The notes under the pieces are model-generated. The model saw only the letters and a program-made list of their open reading frames with translations, was not told where the DNA came from and made no database searches. The position numbers and the translations under genes are program-made. Of a stretch of 64,000 nucleotides of DNA, positions 34,509 through 46,201 are shown piece by piece (position 1 is the stretch's first letter; every line of letters starts with the position of its first letter). Origin of the DNA: Yamagishiella unicocca (Eukaryota > Chlorophyta > Chlorophyceae > Chlamydomonadales > Volvocaceae); NCBI GenBank assembly GCA_003116995.1, contig BDSL01000195.1:1-64000 (forward strand), given 5' to 3'.

Positions 34509-37500
34509 ATGGCGCGACCACTCCTCCACCAGGGACCGTGTGGCTGGGTCCAGGGGCGACAAGTAGCCACACGACGGATCTTTCTGTCAATTCCGTCGGT
34601 CGGTGTCTGTACACACGCAGCGCCACGCCCGACCACGCTGGCCACACAGCCCGTCGACGTGGAGCAGGAGACGTGCAGCACGAGCAGTAGGAGTGCTCAA
34701 CTAATGACACAAGAGCGTCCAGTTGGGGCAATAAGCACAGCGGATGCGCCGTCGTGCAGCGGCTTTGAGCGACTGGGTAGCCGCGCGGCAATTGTTGCCG
34801 TGGCATCGGGGATATCGCTCTTGCTAGTCGACGCAGCGTGGGCGAATAGTGAAGCGCTCTCTGGAGGAGCTTTGGATCTGTTTAAGGATTTCCTGGTGAG
34901 ATGCCGTCCATGATAGCCGAGTCTCCCTTCACCGCAGCGAGGCTGATGCCTTCCCGCGTCGCGCTCGCTTCCGCTGCCCCCATTTGCAACCACCTAAATT
35001 CAGACAGCGGTCATTTAATCCATCATGGTCTTCCTTCCGTCGCGCCATCTTATGGGCGTTGGATGACACGATGCTCCCCGTTCCAACGGCCGCATCCGTC
35101 TTGGCCGTTCCCTGCGCCCAGCCCTTGACCGCTCCCGCAACCAGCGATTGCGCCCCTCCGTTGCATTTCGCATCGTTACTTTTGCGCCGACAAGACGGAG
35201 ACCACACCTAGTTACCACCTTATGAGTCATACGCTTGTACGACACCCTCGTTCTGTAGGACTTCACCGGCACCACACGCGGCAATTGCCGGCAGCCAACA
35301 CGGGGGTTTCCGAAAAAGAACAACCGACACGGGGGGGTGGCCGGACCACTTCGTGAGCGTGCCCTACCCCGCCCTCCCTGGCCTTTTTCTCCATCCCTCG
35401 CACCGCCACGCTCGACCCCTCCACCGCCTTCACCTGCCCATTCGTCCCCCGGGCCCCGCTCCGCTCCTCACCCCGCTCCGCTCCTCACCCCTCCTGCAGG
35501 ACCAAGTGGAGGCCATGGGCCCCGCTGGTGGCCTGGTGTTCGTTGCGATGGTAATGCTGAGCGAGATGATCCCTTTGTTTCCGACGCAGCCACTGTCGCT
35601 GGCGAGTGGGCTGCTGTTCGGCGGGAAACAGGTGGGGACGGGAGGGAGGAGGGGCCAGGACAGGGATAGGTAGTCCTGTGGAGGTGGTTGACGTGGTGTA
35701 TTGGGTTTGCATCCTGCTGGGTTTGCATCCTGCTGGGTTTGCATCCTGCTGGGTTTGCATGATGAATTCATGATGGGCTGGGAGAGCGTGTTTGGCGAGA
35801 TACCGTTTGGGAGGTGGCAGCTTGGCGTGCGGCGCAGTTCGTTGGTGAACGCTGTGCCTGCCCTGCCTCAGGGAACGTACCGTTTACCTTGCATGGTCGC
35901 TCTTTGCCCTGTGTCATGGAGCTTGAGGCTGCTAGCTCCATGACACAGGGCAAAGAGCGACCATGCAAGGTCTTTGCCCTGTGTCATGGAGCTAGCAGCC
36001 TCAAGCACCAAGCCCTGTGCCTTTTTGCGGCATCAGGTGCTGACCCAGCGGCCCCCCTGCCCTACCTGCGCTCTCCTCCCTCCGCCTCCCTCCCCCCTCT
36101 CACAGGGCGCCCTGCTGATGCTCATCGGAGTGACCATGGCGGCAATAAACGCCTTCATCATCTCCCGCGGTGTAGGGCGACCCCTCGCCGAGAAGGTGCG
36201 ACTGCCCCGGACCCGCACCTCCCACCGCCACCAGCGGCTTCCCACCGCCACCAGCTGCTCGCACCTCCCACCGCCATCAGCTGCTCGCACCTCCCACCGC
36301 CATCAGCTGCTCGCACCTCCCACCGCCATCAGCTGCTCGCACCTCCCACCGCCATCAGCTGCTCGCACCTCCCACCGCCACCAGCTGCTCGCACCTCCCA
36401 CCGCCATCAGCTGCTCGCACCTCCCACCGCCATCAGCTGCTCGCACCTCCCACCGCCATCAGCTGCTCGCACCTCCCACCGCCATCAGCTGCTCGCACCT
36501 CCCACCGCCATCAGCTGCTCGCACCTCCCACCGCCACCAGCGGCTCCCTCGCGCCTCATCCCACGAACTCATCCCACCTTCATTACCTCGCATACCTCGC
36601 AAGCCCGTCATGTCACTCTGCCACCTGCGTCAAACCCTCAACCCGAACCAACACCCGAGCGCACGCCCACCTCCCGCCCGCTCCCCAACCACCTCCCAAC
36701 CACCTTGCGCCCTCTCCCTAACCACCCTCCCAACCGCTCCCCCGCCAGATCATCAGCATGGAGATGGGCGAGGAGTCGGAGGATAGCCCCAGCGGCGCCG
36801 CCCATAACGCAGTGGCCCGCAAGCTGGCTGAGGTGCAGCGCACCATCGAGACCGGCACCTTCTGGCAGCAGCTGATCGCGGTGGCGCTGCTGCGGCTGAC
36901 CCCCGTGGTGCCCTTCTCCGCCTCCAACTACGTGCTTGGCCTCACGCCGCTGCAGCTGCCGGCCTTCATCGGCGGCACTGTGGCGGGCATGTCGGTGTGG
37001 AGCGTGCTGTACGCGTCGCTGGGCGGCGCGGGGCGCATCCTGCTGGATAGCGGGGAGGACATCGGCACGGTGATCGCGGGTGAGTGGGGTCGCGGGGGGA
37101 TTTCGAGAAAGACCGTGGATGCGAGGGAAACCGTTCAGGGTCCCGGGGGGAGGCAGGAGGGGGAGAAGACCCGTGGGTCGGCACTGAGAAGGAGCACCGG
37201 TTAGGAAGCATCGAGTGAGGGGCGCGGGAGGAGGGGGAGGAGACCCGTGGGTCGGCACTGAGAAGGAAAAGACTGCAAGGAAGCGTTGAGTGAGGGGCGC
37301 GGGAGGAGGGGTGGGTTGGGGAAAGTGAGTCGAGGTACTGAGTCCGGTCTGGTCCGGATTTGTAAGGGACGGGTGACTGGGTGACTGGGTGGCGGCGGCT
37401 TCGGGTCCTGGTGCCTGACCCACCATCACACACTCCCTTCCGCCCCTCCTCCGTTCTCGCTCCTCCAGACATGGCTGATCAGTCCGGCGCCTACACGCGA

Positions 37501-37722
37501 CCAGCACTCCTGGTGGGAGGCGGCCTGGCGGCGGTAGCAGCTGTCATCTACCTGATCAACCGCCAGACGGGAGCCGGCAGCGGCGACGGCGGCGGCGGCG
37601 GCGACGGCGGCGCACCTACAGGCAGCAGCGGAAGCGGCGCGGGAAGCGCCCCTAAGGCCGCGGACCCGGCCGCTGGGGCGCGGAGCCTATTGGTGAAGGA
37701 GCAGCAGCTGCTGCGGAAGTAG
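34509..37722 (+). CDS. VTT (DedA/TVP38/TMEM64) family membrane protein, probably plastid
   Basis: Five exons, 34509-34895, 35500-35631, 36106-36195, 36749-37079 and 37469-37722, encode 397 residues; phases are 0, 0, 0, 1. The N-terminal 100 residues are Ser/Thr/Arg-rich (MARPLLHQGP, QVATRRIFLSIPSVGV), like an algal organelle transit peptide. A hydrophobic stretch follows, ending DAAWA. The VTT domain has its usual landmarks: MLSEMIPLFPTQPLSLASG, LLFGGKQGALLML, NAFIISRGVGRPLAEK, LLRLTPVVPFSASNYVLGLT and GGTVAGMSVWSVLYASLG. A last segment (LLVGGGLAAVAAVIYLI) and a Gly/Ser-rich tail end the protein. Family members are membrane proteins, several of them lipid scramblases. Plastid location is inferred from the leader. 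The start at 34509 is chosen over earlier frames because it begins the basic leader. Confidence 0.87.
35703..35760. repeat. 16-bp minisatellite, 3.6 copies
   Basis: Perfect tandem copies of GGGTTTGCATCCTGCT in intron 2 of the VTT gene. Confidence 0.95.
35887..36006. repeat. Two overlapping long palindromes
   Basis: A 37-bp perfect inverted repeat (35887-35923 with 35934-35970, 10-nt loop) overlaps a second one (35921-35956 with 35971-36006, 36 bp, 14-nt loop). The shared middle arm can pair with either neighbour. Core sequence of the arms: CTTTGCCCTGTGTCATGGAG. Located in intron 2 of the VTT gene. Confidence 0.95.
36231..36540. repeat. 26-bp minisatellite, about 11-12 copies
   Basis: Tandem copies of a 26-bp unit that contains CAGCTGCTCGCACCTCCCAC, in intron 3 of the VTT gene. 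Units vary mainly between CCATCAG and CCACCAG. The right part is within 210 bp of exon 4. Confidence 0.93.
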
Positions 37723-40205
37723 GAGCGGGGAGTGGAGGATGCGGCGTGCTGCAGGGGACGGGCGGAGAGGGGAGTGGAGTGGCGGCGGCGGTCGTGGCGG
37801 GGTTGCGGTAGTCCCCCCACGAGGGACGCCCTTCCCGTGGATTGGACGCTGAAAGGCGTAGGACGCAGGTTCCCTCAGCCCAAAGTGGGTTATCCGCCGG
37901 ATGCAAGTTCCCTCAGCCGGATGTGGGTTCTCCGCCGGATGTCGTGTCGTGTCATGTGGGTGGGGTGCCGCCTGCTGCAGGTGCGGCGCGGCGCGGTGCG
38001 GCCGTGTGGGCGGCGGGACGCACAGGAGGCTGGAGAGGAGAGCGAGGTGGTGGTTTGTGGGGCTGGGACTGGGCGCGGCCGGTCGGGACAGTCTTGACGG
38101 CAGCCTCGTCGCCACCTCGGCACCACATCGGGCCAAAGTTGAGCGAACGCTCACGACGCTGGATGCGCTTGTGCTTGCGGAGGGCGCCCGCCCGCACCCA
38201 CTCACACTCAGTAGCTCGCAGCTAGGCCAGTGACGTGCGCACCCGCGCGCGCGATAGAGTGAGTGCGTGAGTGAGTCGGCTGGGGCCCGGGGCGGGGCGC
38301 TTGATTAGGCAACAACAGGCGTCGCCGTCCGAAGTGCGGCGTCCCGTTAAGATGGCGGCACGCCGCGCTCCAGGGAGGGGGGAGGGGTCCGATAAGGCCC
38401 TGTTACCACCCAGTTACACGACATAGGAAACGGAGAGGCCCCCCTCCTGGGGGGGGGGCGGTCTGCGGCCGCTGGAAGGCGGGGTGAGACGGAGAGTCAG
38501 CTTTAACGAGCAGGCAGGCAGGCAGCCGAGAGACGAGGAGCGACTCGTGGGGTCGGGCGGCGTGCGGCGAGGCTGCTGGCCAGGCCCACCGCACCTGCGA
38601 TTGCAGCTGCTTGCTTTTACGCGTTTCATGCACTCCCTTTGTCCCTTTGGACGGCGCTGCGGGTGGCGACTGCGACGTGCTCCCTGCGTGCCTGTACCGG
38701 CCGCTCCGTCGCATAAGAATCGCCACCCTCAGCGCCGACGGAACCCTGCCAGGCGGCGGAGGCTGCGGGAGAGGGAGAAGGGCGTGTTGGGTTGTTCATC
38801 CCCGGGTGTATTTTGTTGCATCGCGGCGCGCCGCTGCGCGGACGCTGATGCGTTTTTTGAACGAAGAGTTCGAGCGAGGCTGCACGAGCTGCGGGGCGGC
38901 AATAGTTGCGAGCAGCGGCTGAGAGAGCAGCAGCAGCAGGGCCTATTTTACCGTTGCTGCCCGGTACGGCGTGTACGGTGTGCGTGTCGGTGTGTGCGCT
39001 GCGTGGTTTGCATCCTTCTTACGGCGTCGAGGAAGAGGAGGCTCTCCTTCCGGAGCGTTTGATTGTGCGGCAGAGATCCACCCAGGTCAAGGGCCGATAG
39101 AAGGCCCGAAGAGAGACGCGACGACGAGGCCTGATGGCGGCCGCGCCTGAGTGGATCTCTAGATCTAGATCTAGAATGATCTTCTGCCGCCTTCTTCGTG
39201 GCACGATGCGTCCGACGTGACATCGAGCGCGGTACTTCCATTCATAGGAGGCGCGCTGTGGTGCTGGTGATGCTGCTGGTGGTAGTGCTGGCCGCCGTGG
39301 TTTTGTTGCTGGTGTGGCATGTGGCAGTAAGCGTGCAGTTTGCGACCATGATCACCAGGAGGGGCGAAGTTTGAATGAGGAGGGTTCATGAGAGTTGGTG
39401 TGTGTTGGTGCCTGGTAGCGCAGCTGAGCCCCTCCTGGCTGAGAACGGCGGTGGCGTGTCGTACAGTCCTTTTGCTGTCCGCACCGCCGGGCCATAGCAT
39501 GGAATCGTCAGACCGGTTGGAGCAAGTTGGCGGAGCCTGTTTACCGCTTCTAGAGAGTGAACAGGGACGCCACCGATGATGTCAGTTACCCACATCGTAT
39601 CGGTTGTAACATGTGTTGATTAATCAACGGCGCGCTTCATTCGTCTTAGCTGCTCTGCATGCTGTAGAGAATGATGAATCGTGCAACCGGCGTCCGGCAG
39701 CTCAATGAAAGTGGTACGGTACGGCAGTAACGAAGCATCACGGGGCTGCGATTTACCGGTATGTGGAGCCAGTGGCGGACAAAACCGCTGGAGGATTCTA
39801 ACGTATAATATAATGATGGTGGAAGGTAGGACCACCATGTACGCCGTGTGCACTTGACGCCGAGAAGCCGAGACACAAGCGGAAGAGGATCGTGCACCTG
39901 CAGAAGGCGTCAGCAGCAATTGATATGGTCCCCCATGGAAGCCTTGGGGCCGGGGCCCCAGGCCGCTGCCATGGCGATGCTGGTTCGGTCGTGTTCGGTT
40001 GCGCCATCCGCGATGATATTTGCAATAAGATCATTTGTTTTGTTTTCTCCACTTACCATTTATTTGTGTTCCCTTTTAATTATACCGATTAAAAGCTTGT
40101 CGCCTGTTGCTCGTTGGTGAGGTGCTTTCGATAATTTCGGCCTTCAGACTTTACGCGCATACATAAACGAGTAGGCATTGAGTAACCAGCTGCTTAGCGA
40201 GCGAC
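37723..40205. other. Long spacer without a confident gene
   Basis: This lies between the VTT stop and the OXA1 start. It has several GC-rich ORFs on both strands, none with a recognised domain. On the minus strand, 39386-39595 (starting MWVTDIIGGVPVHSLEAVN) and a Gln/His-rich frame at 39171-39400 look weakly coding but could not be joined. The palindromic AGATCTAGATCTAGATCT motif is near 39160. Confidence 0.4.
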
Positions 40206-43200
40206 ATGGCGCAGCGGCTGCGCGGCCTTCAGCGAGGAGTCGCGCTGCTGGCCCATCACGCGGAACCATCAGCAGCGTCCGGCGCGCACGGTCTTTTGTC
40301 AGCATGTTCAAGTGCAGGCTCCCTTGTTCAGCGAGTACAGCACGAGCAGCAACATCAGCGAGGCGGCGGCTCGTGGCAGCAGCAGTCCTGGGCCGGCAGC
40401 ATCGGTGTACGCTATGCGTCCACGAGGAGCAGCGAGACAGCGTCTAGCTACAGTGGTTTCGTAGATGATTCCGCCTCCACTAGCGGCACTGATCTGACGC
40501 CGCCGGTGGAGTACTTTCCTCTTCCCGAAAGCAGCGCTGCGGAGGTGGCGTCCGCGATTCACCAGGCGTGCGAAGCGCTGGAGCGGGCGTCGATTCTGGG
40601 CGCGAAGGCGGACACTTTCTTCTCTGCTTCGTGGTGCATCACCGGCCTCCAGACCGTGCACGAGACGATGGGCTCGCCCTGGTACGGCGGGATCATGCTC
40701 GTCAACGCCTCATCACTGTTTCGTAGGCTGGTCGAGGAAAACCCGTGGACTAGGAAAGCTAGGCGGCCGGGTGGCGGTGGTGCCAAGCTGATGATCAGGA
40801 GAACATGAAGGAGAGCAGAACAAGGGGAGCAGCGGGGCCGGGCAACGATTCATTTTGGGCACATCACCAGCAACCACTTCGCGCCTTACCCCCCCACCCC
40901 ACCACTTGCGCGTTGCCCTCGGTGACACCCAGCACCCGAACCCCGCCACACATGCCACCATACGCCATAACGACCCCACCTGGCTTCCATGGTTGCTCCC
41001 ATCTTCCAACCTGCACCTCACTTCCATGGTTGCTCCTATCCCTTTCCCGGCACCGCAACACCCCAACCGCCCAACCCAACCGACCACCCCAACCGCAACA
41101 CCCCAACCGCCCACCCCAACCGCCCACCTACGCCGCAGGTGGGTGTCCATCGCGGTGTTCAACATCAGCCTCCGCATCCTGACCTTCCCCCTCATGGTGG
41201 CGGCGCAAAAGGGCTCGGCTAAGATGATGGTACGACTCCAGGGTGGGGGGGCGGCGGGGGGCGGTAGGACGAGGTGTACAGCATGCGGGTTGCAAGGCGG
41301 GCATGGGTTGGACTGGATCAGGGGGGGGGGCACGATTGTAGAGGTTGCCGGCATCGGTGCATGCTTAGGATATGGTTGACGGTATGTAGGCCGATTACAG
41401 AAGGGCGGGAGTCCTGGAATGCAGCCCCTGCCGCACTCGGCACTCCATTGCACTGTCTTCCGCTAGGCGCTACCCTGCTGCCCGAATCTTTCCACTCCGG
41501 CCCGCCCCCCCTCTTGCCTCGGGGACCCCTCCTTGCCGTCATTCCCCACCCCTCCTCCTTGCCGCCTCCTCCCTTCAGGCCTTCAACTACAACTTGCTAC
41601 ACGCCAAGAAGCTGCAGGAGGCGGCCATGAAGGCGGTGGGTCGGGGTGAAGGCGGGCGGGGTGAAGGGGGGGGAGTGAAGGGGGCCGGATTGAAGGGCGG
41701 CGGAGGTGAGGACGGGGACGCCCATGCCCTGTGGCTACACGTTTTTACTCGACGCGCTGCCGCCTAAGGGGGTAGTCCTTGTCTCAACCCATGCGTTCGA
41801 CCCATGCGTCACCCCACACCCCAACACCCCACACCCATGCGTCACCCCACGTATGGTTTGTGTATCCTGCGTTCCTGCCCCCACCTGGCAGACCTCCCAG
41901 GAGGAGCACGACCGGCTGTTCAAGGCCTTCCGCGCCGAGTACACCGCGCAGGTGGGGTGGCGCCTGCGGGGCTGACCGCCTGCGGGCTGGGGCTGGGCTC
42001 ATACTGTGTACAGGCAAATAGGCCACAAATAGGCCACGAATAGGCCACAAATAGGCCACAAATAGGCCACAAATAGGCCACAAATAGGCCACAAATAGGC
42101 CACGAATAGGCCACGAATAGGCCACAAATAGGCCACAAATAGGCCACAAATAGGCCACGAATAGGCCACAAATAGGCCACAAATAGGCCACAAATAGGCC
42201 ACAAATAGGCCTCAAATAGGCCACAAATAGGCCACATATAGGCCACAAACAGGCCACAACAACCTTTTGACTTGTGGCCATTAGAACTGCGTTGCGTGTC
42301 AGGCTCATGCAGCCCCCGCGACGCCCATAGGTCCATTGAGGGAGGGGTTGCTTCCAAACTACCAAACCCACCAAAGCCCCCCGCGAAAGCCCCCCGCCAA
42401 CCGCCCCTGCGAACCGCCTCCGTCAACCGCCGCCAACCGCCGCCAACCGCCGCCAGGTGTCCAAGCACGGCGACCCCGTCAAGACGGCCCTGGTGGTGCC
42501 CGGTGTGATGCTGCTCAACGGCGGCATCTTCCTGTCCATATTCAACGCCATCAGCAAGCTCATGGCGGCAAAGGTAGGGAGCAAGCGGAGGCCGCGCTGC
42601 TAGGGGGTAACATTAAAGAACCGGTAACTCGCTGCTGGGGGGGCGGTGTTGCGAGTGCCCGGGGGCGGCATGCGGTGGGGGCGGTATCTGCAGTGGGGGC
42701 GCTGTCTGCTGCCCGCTGGTCCACGGCTGTTGCCGAAATGGCTATCTTAGCGACTTGGTGCCGTGCTCATCCTTGGCCCTGCTTCGTAAAACCAAAAACC
42801 CTTAATCCTGCCTCCCCCCAGGTCCCCTCGCTGACCACCGGCGGCGCCCTGTGGTTCACCGACCTCACCCAGTCGGACCCGTACTTCGGACTGCCCATCA
42901 TGTGCACCCTGGTGACGCTGGCGATGGTGGAGTACGGCATCAACCTGGCGGGCGACGCGGGCCCTATGCCGACGGACAAGCAGCAGGCCACCAAGTAGGC
43001 AGCCGGGTCGCGGCCGCTTCCTGCACTCCGCCCGCGCCTGCGCTCCGCCCCCTCCCCGCACCCCGCAGCGCGATGTATCATCTCGCACCGCCTGCGAGCT
43101 CACACCCGCCTCCCCCTCCCACGGGTTTTTCCCGCATCCACGGGTCTTCCTCAACACCCCTCCCTGGAGGCCCCCCTCTATTAACCACTTGCGTCAGCTA

Positions 43201-43932
43201 GCTCACCCCGCTGATCGCCCTCCCTCTCTCCCCACGGGCTTTCCTCTCAAACTCCCCCTCCGCCCCCCCCCCCCGGCCCCAGGGGTCTCAAGTGGCTCCT
43301 CCGCGGCTTGGCGCTCATGTTCATCCCTGCCGGGAACTACGTCGCGGCGGGCACGGCGGTGCTGTGGGTGTCCAACACGGCGTTCGGGGTGTTCCAGGGC
43401 CTTATGCTGCGGAACGACGGGTTCCGGAGCCGAGTGGGGCTGCCGACCATGCAGGTGGGGGCGGGGGGGCGGGGCAGGGGGGGTGGCGTAAAACCCGACA
43501 GGAACAGGGTGGGTATGGGCGGGAGGCACGGGGGCGGGGGCGGGGAGCCGGGGAGGAGGGGCCTGGGAGGAGAGTGGCGGTCATTGTGGAGGGGAGGGAA
43601 GTGGTTGTGGGAAGGGGAGGGTAAGGCAGCGGTTGTGGGGAAGGGAGGACGAGCGGCCGGTCTCCACTGTCGTCCGTCCCGCCGGTCCCGCACCAACAGG
43701 ACTCCGAACCACAGATGCCGCCTCCTCGCCCCCATCCTCCCCGCCTCATCCTCCCCCCCTCCCCCTGTAGGCCCTCCGGGAGATGAACCAGAGCGTCATG
43801 GAGGCCAACAACGCCAACGCGCCGCCCGGACCCGCCCCCTCGCCCTTTTCCTCCAAGGCCGCCGACCCCTCACCCGCCGTGGCCACACCGCTCGTGTCGA
43901 ACCCGCAGAGCAAGGTCGGAGGTAGGCGGTAG
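40206..43932 (+). CDS. OXA1: Mitochondrial OXA1 membrane insertase (YidC/Oxa1/Alb3 family)
   Basis: Eight exons encode 435 residues: 40206-40681, 41139-41229, 41579-41635, 41892-41951, 42457-42573, 42822-42994, 43283-43454 and 43771-43932. Phases are 2, 0, 0, 0, 0, 2, 0. OXA1 inserts proteins into the inner mitochondrial membrane, including mitochondrially encoded ones. The leader is basic and Gln/Ser-rich (MAQRLRGLQRGVALLAHHAE) and has an RYAS motif near residue 78 that suits presequence cleavage. The insertase core follows: GSPWWVSIAVFNISLRILTF, the Gln/Lys-rich loop FNYNLLHAKKLQEAAMKA, the TM segment VVPGVMLLNGGIFLSIFNAI, LWFTDLTQSDPYFGLPIMC and LKWLLRGLALMFIPAGNYVA. The tail is Pro/Ser-rich. 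The exon 6 donor AA|GTAGGC would otherwise read as a stop; splicing there restores the domain. A similar GTAGGC just before the TAG at 43930 means a further exon cannot be excluded. Confidence 0.92.
42016..42257. repeat. 11-bp minisatellite, 22 copies
   Basis: Exactly 22 units of AAATAGGCCAC (variants GAATAGG, AAACAGG) in intron 4 of OXA1, starting about 65 bp after the donor site. Confidence 0.97.
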
Positions 43933-45477
43933 CGGGCAGTGGCGCGGCAGTAGCAGTGGCGCAGCAGTAGCAGTCTGAGGGGCGGCTTCCGGCGGCGCTG
44001 GTTTTTGGGAGATGGCTGGGTGCGGTAGAGGTGGTGTGTGGTTGCGAGGGGTAGAGGGGGAGGCGGCAGGGGCAGGAGGGCAGATACGACTGGGGCGCGA
44101 GCGTTGGGAGTGGGGCGGGAGGTGTGTTTTAGAAATGCTGAGGGGGTGAGGTGGCGGGAGGTGTGTGTGTGTATGGGGAGGGTGTTGTGCCTGCCGGGGG
44201 GGTGTTGTGCCTGCCGGGGGGGTGCAATGGGCGTCCGGGGTTTACTGTACGCGGACAAGGAAACACACCGGCACAAGGGCACACGTTGCAGAAGGTCGAT
44301 GGAGTGGTGGTGACGGGTTGTCTCTGGCGGACGTGTCGTACGAGTGTCGTACTGCTGATGTGGCGAACCTGATGCTGGAATTTCAAGCTATTTCCGTACA
44401 TGACGCGAGCAGTTGTCTCCCGAGGTAGGCGGCTGCGGGAAGGCGGTCGAGGGGTGAGACAAGTGAGACCAGAATTCAGGAGCGACCTACGCACAATCCC
44501 GCACCAGCACAGCGCGCGGAACCACAACTGGATCCCCCCGTCACAAAACAGGAGACGAATTCAGATTCCTGGTACGTACAGTGGACAAGCGTGCAGGCTT
44601 CGGGTAAATGTCTTTTCGTCAACTGACTAGCACGGGAGCTGTCACGTGATGCGGTGCGGTGTCGTACGGACTTCTGACGTGCCTGAGCTCTCACAGTAGC
44701 GGGCCTCCAAACCCTTGCTGTAGGCAACTCAGTATCTGTCCAACAACAGTCTTGGCTGATGGGCGAAGCTTGCATGGGGCAGGAGAGCTTCCCTCCCCCG
44801 CTAATAGGGCGGCCATTTAGGCTGATCCCCCCTGGAGCCATGAGCGCTTAACGATGATGGCGATCGAATGCGTTGGGTGGCTGGGCTTACTTATAACTGA
44901 AAGGATCATCGCCGTACACCCGAGCTCCACCATGTGCTGATGGACTTACATGCCGCAAAATCCAGTCCTTAACACAGTGACGGTTGCTGCTGTCGGCTGC
45001 CGCCCAAAGGGCGCCGAATCGCACAATCCCGCAAAACGACACCAGGGGGCACACCCTCCACCGCCTCTGAAGCAGCCGACACATAGCGCAGCCCAGCCTT
45101 CATCGCGCTGACGGCCGCTAGTGCCAGGACGTCCCATACACATTGCTGCCCCCCCCCCGGAGGAGCCCCCGCCAACTACAGCGCCCGCCCGCACGGCCAG
45201 CTGGTGTACGACGGCTTGATGAGCCACCGGGCAGCATCAGAAGTGATGCTGCAGAGGGGAGAGCTCGTCCGGCATCACACCAGGGCACTCGCCGCGACCA
45301 CACGGAGAGGCCACTGCGCCTGCCCCCCATGTAGGAGTTGCCAAGCAAAGGAGTCCCGTCAATCGTAAGCCGCCACCCACCATCCTTGCATCTTGCGAGA
45401 GTTCTACCACCGCCACATCCTCCGGAACGCGCCTTTGCAGTGCAGACCGAGCCAGGCGTAAAGCCACCGCTCCCCCC

Positions 45478-45594
45478 AGCGCCTCTCGAATATACCGGTC
45501 ACTGCTGCCCCCCCCCCAGCGCCTCTCGAACTTACAGGTCACTGCTGCCCTCCCCCCCAGCGCCTCTCGAACTTACAGGTCACTGCTGCCCCCC
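45478..45594. repeat. About 38-bp repeat, 3 copies
   Basis: Copies of AGCGCCTCTCGAACTTACAG followed by GTCACTGCTGCC and a C-run. The first copy reads GAATATACCGG instead of GAACTTACAGG. Confidence 0.9.
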
Positions 45595-45626
45595 CTCGGG
45601 CGGGTCGGGGCGTCACCGCGGTTTTT

Positions 45627-45667
45627 GGGCGGGGCCCCAGCGCGAAGCGCCTCGGGGGGCCCCGCCC
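45627..45667. repeat. GC-rich perfect hairpin
   Basis: The 12-bp arms GGGCGGGGCCCC (45627-45638) and GGGGCCCCGCCC (45656-45667) flank a 17-nt loop. The loop itself can form GCGC-GAA-GCGC. A (GTGC/GTCC)n microsatellite follows at about 45680-45718. Confidence 0.85.
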
Positions 45668-46201
45668 CCTAGGGTTGCCCATGTCCGTGCGTGCGTCCGT
45701 GCGTGCGTGCGTGCGTTCGCACCAAACATTATAGGACGCCCAACTGTAACCATATTTCAATAGCCTTATGCATCCTCTATTACGTACTAACCTTACTTTG
45801 GCAACCAAAAATCATTTGAGCGAGAACGAGTTTTACGGTCGCCGTGGAGCAAGGCCGCGGTCAAAGCAACGCCTTTCGCACTATACTTCCCTCTAGCAGG
45901 TTCCATGTATCTCATAATAAAAATATTAAACCACGGCATCTGATATTTCTGATATCCGCTCGCCGCGGCCTTGCATCTTACTTCACCATCGTTGCGGCTT
46001 GCCGGGCCGAGCACCTTTTGACTTTATGCTGATAGGCTAGCCGTTTTGTTTTGTGACCTGCGCTACTACTATCGTAAGCCAACCGATCGGGACCTTCGAG
46101 CGAGGAGGTGCACTCTCCCGTGGCGCGCTCGGCTGTGCCAGCCAGCATTTTGGCGATGGTTGGCATGCACAAGCCTCACAATGGTTTGGTACATAACACT
46201 G

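Noticed and set aside
41784..42468. Hydrophobic ORFs reading YLWPICGLFVA repeatedly
   Set aside because: They are translations of the 11-bp minisatellite in an OXA1 intron, not a membrane protein.
44969..45175. Possible exon reading ALAAVSAMKAGLRYVSAASE
   Set aside because: No acceptor and donor pair, start or partner exon could be defined, so it is not called as a gene.
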